A stretch of 64,000 nucleotides of DNA from Prostheceraeus crozeri. Its lineage: Eukaryota > Platyhelminthes > Polycladida > Euryleptidae. Location: assembly GCA_907163375.1 (NCBI GenBank), contig CAJQUW010005219.1, positions 148,743 to 212,742 on the forward strand. Reading direction: 5' to 3'. Below, in pieces: positions 23,995 through 32,957 of the stretch. Every line of letters begins with the position of its first letter. Position 1 is the stretch's first letter. The notes beneath the pieces were generated by a model. The model was not told where the DNA came from. It did not search any database and saw only the letters and a list, made by a program, of their open reading frames with translations. Both the position numbers and the translations under genes were made by a program.

Positions 23995-26900
23995 ATGAAA
24001 AAGGTTTATTGTGTCTTATGTAAAAAAATGTTACAAACAAAAAGAAGTTATCAATCTCATTTAAATAGTAAATTGCATTTACAAAATGTAGAACGATCCA
24101 AAGAAGAAAATATATCAAATATAAGTAATTATAGAAATTATTTAGAAACATTGCCTACTGATATGAAAATTAAAAAAATATTTGATGATTATTCACATTC
24201 GGAATATAAAAAAGTTTTTAATAATGATAACGTTAATGTAATAAATTTTAAATTTTTATTTAATGAAATTGATGAACTTGATGAAACTAAAAAAACCGAC
24301 GAAGCGGTAACAGATGTAAAATGTTTATTTGATGAGTCTGTTGAGCACAATGAAACCGATGAAACCTTTTATGATGTATTAACAAACTACTATAATATAT
24401 TTAAGAAATCTTTCAAATGTTATATGAATGTAGAAGTACTTTATACAAAAACTGGATCCGATGGAATTACTGAAGAAATAATACAAGGACATTTTGCACA
24501 GACACAAGAAATTCGTAATGTAAATGATATACAACCTATATTTGAAAAGATGTCAACACAATTAAAAGATGCTATAACTGAAGCTGAGTTACGTGAATCT
24601 GGTTGGAGATTTGTTAAAATACTATCTAAGAAAATAGTAATTGATAAATATAAAAATAATACTGGTGGTAGTTATGTTCCTTTGCCTTTCAGTTCACCAC
24701 AAATAATCAACATAAAAAATAAAGATGAACGTTGTTTTCTGTGGAGTGTTATAGCACATTTACATCCTGCACGATATCACAAAGAAAGACTAAGTAAATA
24801 TAATAAGGAAGAATATATAAAGGAATTTGATCTTTCTGATGGCTTACATGAATTTCCATATGATTATAATAAGCTAACAAAGTTTCATAAAAAGAATAAA
24901 AATTTAATAGAAGTAATTGTTTTTGAATTAAAAATAAAGTATGTTTCTATTGGTGATATTAATCCATTATACTCAGATTCAAAAGAATTTTATTTAAATA
25001 ATAAAAATTTATGTCAATTAGAAATAGTATATAATGATAGAGGAAATTACATGCATCATAATATTATTTACCAAGGAAAAATAATATGTACTGAAAAATT
25101 TGAAATTGTTAAAACACTATCACCAATAATGATTAATCATAATAATTATAAAGGATGTGGATTTCCTGATGATTATGAAATAGAATATACATCTCTATCA
25201 TCAGAATATAGACATAAGTTAGAGATGTTACCGCAACTACTGTATATAAAAAACAATAGCAACAAGAATATCAACAAGAGTTACAAATGTTACATAATCA
25301 ATATCTACAAAAATGTCAACAAGAAGAAACTATATTATTTCACAAATATATTGAAGATGAAAGGAATCTCGAAGATGAAGAATATTTAAAATTTTCATAC
25401 AACATATATAAACATTTAACTTCACAAGATAATTCTCAATTTAATGAACTAGAATGTCATCCAAAAAATCTGCAACAATATAAAGAACATTGTCAACGAA
25501 AAAATCTACAAGAATATCATATGGGTAAACATTTATTACGTAAGGAATATCATGAACAATATGAAGAACAATGTCGAAAACATTATGAAAAACAATTTCA
25601 AAAAAAATATCGAGAACAATATCAAGAACAGGTAGAAATATTACAACAGGAATATCAAGAAAAATTAAAAATATTAAAAAATGAATTAATGCAACCAGCA
25701 CAAGCAAATATACTATACTATCAAGATCATTATATATTTACAAAAACTTCAGATAATACTAATTATCCTTGTCTCAAATGTACGACTAGTTATAAAAACA
25801 AACAAGCACTAAATAATCACTTATCAAATTGTCAGCAAAATGATGCAGCTAAAAATACTTTTACTTAAGAAGAATATTAAATTTATAATAAATGGTATTA
25901 CAAAAATAAAGTACCCTTTATTATATATTGTGATTTTGAAGCATATAACGTTAACATGACAGAAAGTTCTGGTAAACATGTGCTTGAACAAAAACCATTA
26001 TGTTGGGGAATGTACATTCATTCAAATTATCCTGAATTATTTAAATCAGAATATTATCAATACTATGGTGAAGATAGTTCAGAAATGTTTACAAAGAAAG
26101 TAGAAGAATTGCAAGGTCACTTTTCACAATTGCTTAAAACAAATAAGCCAATGCTTCCATTAACGTCTGAACAAACATTACAATTTCTTAATGAAACAAA
26201 ATGTTATTACTGTGGAAAAGAATTAGGATGTGATAGAGTAAAAGATCATGATCATCTAAATGGATTATATAGAGGTGCAGCACATAATTCTTGTAGTCTT
26301 AATGCTAATAAATTTAGATATAACTTTGTCCCTTTATATTTCTATAATGGTTCTAAATATGATTTCCATTTAATAATAAAAGATTTATTTTCATCTGAAA
26401 AATTACAACAACTAAGAACAAACGTACTATGTAAATCAGTAGAAGAATATTTTTCAATGCAATTTGGTCGTATTAGAATTATAGATGCATTTAGATTTTT
26501 TACTCCTTATTCATTAGATGTGATGGGAAAAACTTTGAAACCTGAACAATGTAAAATATTAAATAAATATAATTTAAAACCTTTAAAAGGAATATTTCCG
26601 TATGAATATATAACTGGAGATTTTAATTCTGTGAATAAAATTATGAAAGAACAAAAACTTCCTCCAATAAATAAATTTAAATCAACATTAAAACAATCAC
26701 AATTATCTGAAGAAGACTATGCAGAAGCTGAAAAAAATTGGAGAGAGTTAAATTGTAGAACAATGTATGATTATACAATGAAATATCTTCAGATAGATGT
26801 ATTAATACTAGCTGATCTTTTCGAAAACTTTCGTGATATGTGTGTAGAATATTACGGAATAGATCTATGTTATGTTTATTCTACACCAGGCTTAACATGG

Positions 26901-28430
26901 TTAGCAGGATTAAAACATACTGGTGTTCAAGCCGATGGCTCTAGGACAAAGTCCGTTAAACTTAAATATTATAAAGAAAATACATATGATAAATTATTAT
27001 TTTTTGAATCTGGAATTAGAGGTGGTGTTTCATCAGTTTTAGGTAATAGATACGTTAAATGTTATAATAAAAAAGTAAATCCTGATGATTATGGTTATTT
27101 AAAAATTTTAACTCCAGAAGAAAGCGATCAGTTTATAAAATTGTTTAATCAAAATATAGAAGGACTTATATCAAATGAAGATAGTCAAGCAGCAGTTGAT
27201 GAAATCATGAGAGAAAACTATTTGTTATATTATGATTTTAATAGCTCATATTCTTCTTGTATGATACAAGAATTACCAACAGGTGAAATTGAATGGAGTA
27301 ACATTCTTGAATACGAACCTACATTAGATGGTGAAAATAATTATGGTTATATATATGAAGTTGATTTAGCATATCCTGATTATATAAAAGATCAAACAAA
27401 ATATTTTCCTTTCGATCCCGAAAACAAAATTCCTAATATAGAAGATTTTTCAGATTATCAAAAATCTATAATTCCTAAAAAATACAGACCAACAAAAAAA
27501 CTTATGTTAACACAAAGTAATAAAAGAAAGTATGTTGTTGAAGGAAGAATGCTAGATTGGTATTTAGAACATGGAATGATTCTTGTTAAAATTCACCGGA
27601 AACTAGTGTATAGAAAATCCAGGTGGTTAAAAAATTATATAGAGTTCAACATTGAAAAACGTAAAATAGCTAAAAGAAATAAAGATGATTTTGGAAACGT
27701 ATTCTTCAAATTAATGAATAATGCATTTTATGGTAAGACTTTAGAAAATGTGCGTAATGGACAAAATATTGAAATAGTTTATGATAGAGATAGGTTTCAA
27801 AATTTAACAAGGAAATCTACATATAAAAGAACTACTAGATTTAGTGATGAACTATGTGCAGTACATCTAAGACGAAATATTATAAAACATGATAAGTTTA
27901 ATTTTATTGGATTCACTATATTAGAACTAGCTAACCTATTTATGTATAGATTTATATATGATCATTTAGCACCTGCTTATGGCGAAAACTATAAATTACA
28001 CTTTACAGATACCGATTCTGTTTTCTTAGAATTAACAGTACCGTATAATTTTTCACTTGATGAAGAAATAGATAAAATAAAAGATATCATTCATCCTTCT
28101 GATTTATGTAAAGTAAAAGATGAGTTAGGAAATAAAAAGTACATAACAGAAGCTATATTTTTAAAATCTAAATGTTATTGTTATAATACAAATTCTAACA
28201 CAGATTCTAAAACATTAAAAGGAATTTCAAAGTCATCAGTGACTAATCAAATAACATCTCAAGATTATAAAAATGTATTATTTAATAATGAAATAAAAAC
28301 AGCATATAATTATAGACTTAATTCAAAGAAACATAAAATGTATTTAAAAGAGGAACATAAATTATCATTAGATCCATTTGATGATAAAAGAAAAATTTTA
28401 CCTGATAAAATAACTGCTTTACCGTTTTAA
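23995..28430 (+). pseudogene. protein-primed family B DNA polymerase, broken N-terminal part
   Basis: The element's replicase. The N-terminus has a C2H2 finger (YCVLCKKMLQTKRSYQSHLNS), then a region shared with Maverick polymerases (GGSYVPLPFSSPQIINIKN and CFLWSVIAHLH), a Gln-rich coiled linker (25.25-25.7 kb) and another finger (CLKCTTSYKN). The exonuclease motif YCDFEAYN lies upstream of 25956, then an HNH-like CYYCGKEL...HDHLNG segment, YDFHLIIKDL and YLQIDVLILADL. Polymerase motifs are intact: DFNSSYSSCM, KLMNNAFYGK, FTDTDSVF and KSKCYCYN. Breaks: a frameshift near 25245, TAG near 25258, and TAA at 25866 and 25878. The last 824 codons are open to 28430. Confidence 0.9.
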
Positions 28431-28454
28431 TTTTCCAATTTCTAAAATAGTTAA

Positions 28455-28574
28455 ATTTAATAAAATGTAAAATAATATAAAAACATAATATAAAAACATA
28501 ATATAAAAATATGATATAAAAATATGATATAAAAATATAATATAAAAATATAATATAAAAATATAATATAAAAA
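28455..28574. repeat. short tandem repeats before the next gene
   Basis: Eight or so units of ATAATATAAAAACAT or ATGATATAAAAAT fill the gap between the polymerase stop and the next ATG at 28575. They probably form the promoter-proximal leader of that gene. Confidence 0.75.
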
Positions 28575-29384
28575 ATGGATAAAATTAGAGCTGATAATTT
28601 TAAAAGAATTAAACAATTAGACGAATTAATAAAACAAAGAAATATTATGAAAGAAAATCATCTTCAGCATAGAATGAAAAAAGCTGGTATACAATCTAAT
28701 ATGTTTGATCAATTAAAATTAACTGAAGAAGTAAAAACTGATTATGAAAAAACTGTCGAACCATTTAAAACTCTTGAAAAACAAATTAATGAAAAACATG
28801 TTGATATAGCGGATCCAGTACTTAAAACACTATTAGATGATTATGGTTTCTTAGAAGCAAACATAGATAAAAAATTACCAAAATCTATGTTATTCGAACA
28901 TTCTACTTTCTTTTTAGATAAAAAATTATTTGCAAGACTTTATCTTGGTGGAAAATAAATATTTCCACAACCTTTACGGGGGTTAATTTTTACGCCAGAT
29001 AAATCACCTATTAGTTTAGATAGAAATTTTGTTGATCTTTTAGGAGGAGCAGATTTAAAAAATTGTGCTGTAGAAGATCTTATAAAATATAAAGCTATGT
29101 TAGATAGAGTTGGCGTAGTAAAATCTCTTAGGCGTTATAAGGACTTAGAAAGATTAGTTTCATCGGGAGTTAAAGTAGGAATGGGTTTTAAAACAGAAAC
29201 AACTGTATTTTTGCCAGATGATCCACAAGAATTACTAAATAGATTAAATATTTTAATATCGGCAATAAAAGAAGGACATAATTCTAGTTTCAATGAAATT
29301 CATGCTATATTGAAAATACTGTTAGAAAAGAAGATTCTAAATGAAGAGGATTATAAAAGTATAGCTAAAATATGTTGTTTCTAA
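28575..29384 (+). pseudogene. conserved-type Polinton protein of unknown role, one stop
   Basis: A frame of 270 codons interrupted by TAA at 28956-28958. The first part is a Lys/Glu-rich coiled coil (KRIKQLDELIKQRN); the second part has the pattern TPDKSPISLDRNF ... VFLPDDPQELLNRLNILISAI ... LLEKKILNEEDYK. I recall C-terminal blocks of this sort as common in Polinton proteins, but know no established function. It sits directly before the penton-like gene, which favours a structural or assembly role. Confidence 0.55.
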
Positions 29385-29475
29385 TTTTCATCTATGATTT
29401 TATTTATTATTTTTATCGATGATTTTTATCTACGATTTTTATCTATAATTTTTATTTAAATTTTTTAGTTAAAAA

Positions 29476-30279
29476 ATGTCTTCGAGAGAATTATCTTCAG
29501 TAGATTTTGACAAAATTAATAATCAGTTAGAAAATTTAATAGAGATTTTGGGTTCATCAAAATTTAGTAAGATGTTAAAAATTATAACAACTACTTCATC
29601 ACACACTTGTAATTTAGAACCCATTCTACATTTGGAACAAAATAAAAATTATCAAATTGCATTGACTAGTTTCTCCACATTTAACACTATTCAAAACGTT
29701 ATCACAGATGTGAATGATCAATTTAGATATTCTACTGATAAAGGCAAAACGTGGAAAGTACTAACTTTTCTTCCTGGTTCTTACGAAGTTGAATCAATAT
29801 CAAATGAAATTAAGAGACATTTAGGTATACCATTTAAAGATAAGAAACAATTACATTTTGCAGTTGAACCGGCAGTTAATAAATTTTCTCTTACTTTAGA
29901 CGAAAATCATCAAGTTGATTTTAATCATGATAGCTCATTGTCAAAACTATTAGGATTTAATAAACAAACCTATAATCAAGGTTATCATTTAGGTGAGAAG
30001 ATTCCAAAAATAACTGAAATAAATTCAATTGTTGTACATTGTGACATTATTGAAGGAGGATATATAAATGGTAAATTATCAAATTTAATATTCAGTTTTC
30101 CAGCTTTTACTGTACCCATTGGTTATAGACTAAATGTAATTCCACAAACATTAATATATTTCCCTATTACAAGAAAAACTATTAACAACATTAACATTAG
30201 AATCACTGATGAAAAAGGACAAGAAATAAATTTTGGAGGTGAAGAGATTATGATAGATCTTTTGGTTCGGGAGGTATAA
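29476..30279 (+). CDS. penton-like minor capsid protein, 267 aa
   Basis: Intact. Starts at ATG 29476 after TTAAAAA. A helical N-terminus is followed by a beta-rich region with the pattern of Polinton minor capsid (single jelly-roll penton) proteins: YQIALTSFSTFNTI, FLPGSYEVESIS, QVDFNHDSSLSKLLGF, and a C-terminal FGGEEIMIDLLV block. It would close the five-fold vertices of the capsid built from the major capsid protein. Its stop codon falls in the loop of a GC-rich hairpin (30269-30285), so its last residues may be derived from an inserted palindrome. Confidence 0.75.
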   Translation: MSSRELSSVDFDKINNQLENLIEILGSSKFSKMLKIITTTSSHTCNLEPILHLEQNKNYQIALTSFSTFNTIQNVITDVNDQFRYSTDKGKTWKVLTFLPGSYEVESISNEIKRHLGIPFKDKKQLHFAVEPAVNKFSLTLDENHQVDFNHDSSLSKLLGFNKQTYNQGYHLGEKIPKITEINSIVVHCDIIEGGYINGKLSNLIFSFPAFTVPIGYRLNVIPQTLIYFPITRKTINNINIRITDEKGQEINFGGEEIMIDLLVREV

Positions 30280-30424
30280 ACTCCCACGCGAAGCTAGAGA
30301 AGTTTAATTTTCTTCTTCTTCTTCTTCTTCTTCTTATTATTATTCTTCTTTAAAAACAAAAAATAAAAAAAAATAAAAATAAAAATTTTTTATGAAAAAA
30401 TGAAAAAGTACTACCATTAAATAA
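30280..30424. other. intergenic (CTT)n and A-rich leader
   Basis: A CTTCTTCTT tract lies at 30310-30335, followed by an A-rich leader to the ATPase gene. The hairpin that covers the penton stop extends into the start of this spacer. Confidence 0.6.
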
Positions 30425-31162
30425 AAAAAACTTAAATTTAATCATCATCCAAATTTATCTAATAAAGTTTTAGCAGTTATCTGTGGAAGATCAGGTTGTG
30501 GAAAAACGCATCTATTATTTAAAATTTTAACGACTCCAAATTTTTTGGATTATAACAATCTTATAATTTATACAACAACAGCAGAACAACCCGTCTATCA
30601 ATTTTTAAAATATGGTTTTGAAAATAATCTTACAAAAACAGCAATTGCTTCCCTATTCAAAGAATTTGAAAAATCTGAATATGAAGAAGAAATAAGTTTG
30701 TGGTGTGAAGAAGCAGCAAAAAATGATCAGTTAGTAGAATCTAATAAAAATAAACACATAAAGATACAATTAATAGATGATAGTGGTAATATGCAAGATC
30801 CTAGTAAACTAGATAAAACAATGAAACATTGTGTAATTTTTGATGATTTCGTTAATGATAGAAATCAGTCAGTTCAGAGAAATTATTTCACAAGAGGTAG
30901 ACATAATAACTGTAGTGTATTTTATTTAACACAAAGTATGTATTCATTAGACGGAAGTGTTATTAGAAAGAATGCAAATACATTTATAATATTTGAAATA
31001 AATGCAAGAAACTTAAGTGATTTGTTAAGAGATTTATGTATAAGAGATAAAGATGAATTTAAACAATCGTGTAATAAGGCTTGGTCAAAAGATTATGGCT
31101 TCATTACAATTAATATTGATAAAAAAATTCATGATAGAGTTATCGAAGATTTATTTACCTAG
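30425..31162 (+). pseudogene. genome-packaging ATPase (A32/FtsK-like), 5' end frame-broken
   Basis: The canonical Polinton packaging ATPase. Walker A is CGRSGCGKTHL (30488-30520), Walker B CVIFDDF, then a YFTRGRHNNCSVFYLTQS motif and IRKNANTFIIF, all typical of virus packaging ATPases. It would pump element DNA into the capsid. The domain is open to the stop at 31162. Upstream, the frame closes at 30422-30424 in an A-rich run, and the nearby ATGs (30393, 30400) are in other frames, so a small indel has probably cut off the true start. Otherwise intact. Confidence 0.85.
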
Positions 31163-31233
31163 TGATAAAAATATACAAATATAGTATTATATTATTTTTT
31201 TGTTTTTATTATCAGCTTTAATTTTATCCATTT

Positions 31234-32054
31234 TTAAAATATAATATTTGAATTTTGTGGTAACATTGGAATTATTTCTTTGTTGTCTAACATCTTTTCG
31301 TTGAAAGTTTTCTCTTCTAAAGATTTGTTTAATAAAGTTTTGTCTAATAAAGTTTTTAGCTCTTCTAAAAAAATTTTATCATTTTCTTCATTAGAAATTT
31401 TACCATCACCAGAAATTTTGCCATCCTGTTTATTCTTATCATCAACTTTTTTGGTCTTTAAATGAAATGATATTTGATTTACTTCATTAGCTATTTGATC
31501 AAATTTTTCAATCTCATCTAACGTAATAACATTATCATCACATACTCTTTGAAAGTAGTAATGCAATTTGTCATAGACTTCTTTAATATGTAAATGCTTA
31601 GTTTTTAATGATTTTCGTTTCTCAGTTATTAAAGATTTATCTAACATTGTAACAAGTGAAGTTGCAAAAACACCCGTACCTGTTAAAGCAGTAGCAACTA
31701 CTGGAATTATTAAAACACCTGAAGATATAACAATTGTTAAAGCACCTAAATTTATTGTTAAGAATATGCCAATTCCTTGTGTTACATTCTTAACTTTACT
31801 CCATCTCTTTCTTAATTTTTTATAATTCTCTAATCTTAATAATAATTGAGATTCCTTATCTTTCATATAGCGTACTCTATCTTTGTGTTTTTCTTTGTTC
31901 ATCTTTTCGATGTTCATTTTTTCAATGTCCATTAAAGTAGAACTACGTTCATATGATAACGAAGGATATAGTCTTGTGGTTTCTTCCATTTCTGAAGTTC
32001 CTTCCACTTTTGTTTCATCATTTCTGAGGTTCCTTCCACTTTTGTTTTATCCAT
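31234..32054 (-). pseudogene. membrane protein starting inside the terminal repeat
   Basis: Two adjoining hydrophobic segments (GIFLTINLGALTIVISSGV and VVATALTGTGVF, about residues 85-130) in a Lys/Glu-rich protein, with a helical C-terminus. Similar two-helix membrane proteins occur in other Polintons; the function is unknown. The first ATG is at 32054, within the right terminal repeat, and the frame shifts near 32015 in a small duplicated stretch (ACAAAAGTGGAAGGAAC). The left repeat carries a truncated copy of the same 5' coding end. Element B retains only a ~95 bp fragment (53343-53436). Confidence 0.6.
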
Positions 32055-32555
32055 TTTTTTAAGAAATATTTTGAGTACAATCTTCTGATTTTTATACTTA
32101 AAATTATTTTTATTTATAAAACTCCTTTCAGTGTATGAACTATTTCCTATACTCATTCTCAGTGTATGAAAAAAACCCAACGAACTTAAAACTTTTTTCG
32201 ATTTTATCATTTTATTTTTTATTTTCATAAAACTCTTTTCAGTGTATGAACTATTTCCTATACTCATTCTCAGTGTATGAAAAAAACCCAACGAACTTAA
32301 AACTTTTTTTCGATTTTATCATTTTATTTTTTATTTTTATAAAACTCTTTTCAGTGTATGAACTATTTCCTATGCTTATTCTGGAGGTATATTTTTAAAT
32401 ATTTTTTTTAAAATGGTACTTTTTAAATGGTCTAAATTTATGAATTTAGGTCTTAAAAACCTGAAATAATGACATAAATTGATAAATTTAGTCGTTTTTA
32501 AAGATACTATTTTTTTGAATTTTATGTGTCCTGGAACGGTCTATATACCATTACT
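31955..32555. repeat. right terminal inverted repeat of Polinton A
   Basis: About 601 bp, ending CCATTACT at 32555 next to the target duplication. Three internal units of about 120 bp (CTCTTTTCAGTGTATGAACT ...) lie at roughly 32105-32390. Motif GTGTCCTGGAACGGTC near the tip recurs several times at the end of element B. Confidence 0.93.
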
Positions 32556-32561
32556 GTTGTT
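32556..32561. other. target-site duplication, right of Polinton A
   Basis: gttgtt, identical to 13375-13380. It falls inside the transposase gene of the host Tc1 element. Confidence 0.93.
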
Positions 32562-32749
32562 TTCTTCGGTGCACCTGATCGTGGACAGTCACTAAAGGAT
32601 TTCTCTTCGCGATACTTCACAATGGCTTGATGTACAGTAGTCTTTGATATATTGAATGTGTTCGCAATATAACGTTCACTACGACCATTTTCATGGTAGG
32701 TGACCATCTGCGCTCTCACAGTTAGCTTCATGCTCTTTGCTTTGCCCAT
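32562..32749 (-). pseudogene. Tc1-type transposase, DNA-binding part
   Basis: Starts at ATG 32749 (MGKAKSMKLTVRAQM) and carries the paired-type helix-turn-helix of Tc1 transposases (NGRSERYIANTFNISKTTVH), then the GAPKKT linker at which the Polinton inserted. The catalytic part continues at 13374 and downward. Any frame running further left is read-through into the Polinton terminal repeat. Confidence 0.85.
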
Positions 32750-32957
32750 TCTCGGATTGTGACAGCTTATCGGTAAGTATTTGTATTTATCCTTTGGAAT
32801 GTCTTACAACCAGGACAGTGGGCGACTAAACAAGGTTGTGACGTGTAGCTAACTGTGAGAAGAATAATGAGTGTCACTAAAGCTTCAATGACTCAAAAAA
32901 CAAAAGTATAGAGCAGTAACAAAAGTCGATAAGTGGTCTTAAATCAATGGCCATGTA

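Larger units (their letters stand above)
13381..32555. mobile_element. Polinton/Maverick element A, complete with TIRs
   Basis: A 19,175 bp virus-like self-synthesising transposon. Termini are AGTAATGGTATATAGACCG ... and its inverted match, with ~600 bp inverted repeats and a perfect 6-bp target duplication. It encodes the Polinton core: protein-primed DNA polymerase, retroviral-type integrase, adenain-like protease, packaging ATPase, major capsid and penton-like proteins, plus accessory genes. Left-half genes run mostly on the minus strand and right-half genes mostly on the plus strand. It is much richer in A+T than the flanks, with Asn/Lys-rich proteins. Nearly every large gene carries a stop or frameshift, so this copy cannot act alone. 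Confidence 0.95.
12460..32957 (-). mobile_element. Tc1-type transposon split by a Polinton insertion
   Basis: The left end starts near 12460 with TACAGTGGTGGCCATAAATG; the right end near 32957 carries the diverged inverted counterpart (aagtggtctt ... ggccatgta). Subtracting the 19.2 kb insertion at 13381-32555 leaves an element of about 1.3 kb, the usual size. The transposase reads on the minus strand in two parts, 32749-32562 and 13374-12729, and the protein sequence runs naturally across the insertion point. This is a clean nested insertion. Confidence 0.88.

Noticed and set aside
23995-25868. Programmed frameshift in the polymerase gene at an A-rich run
   Set aside because: Further nonsense codons in the same frame, and similar A-run breaks in other genes, point to decay; an intact relative would be needed to argue otherwise.
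13381-32555. A reassigned stop codon, because so many genes have a single in-frame TAA
   Set aside because: Where elements A and B can be compared, the stops replace different residues (Leu in the capsid, Glu in the fusion linker, Lys in the minor protein), and one break is TAG. Independent nonsense mutations in AT-rich DNA explain this better.
32522-32561. Last residues of the Tc1 N-terminal frame
   Set aside because: Read-through into the Polinton terminal repeat; the Tc1 protein really continues at 13374.
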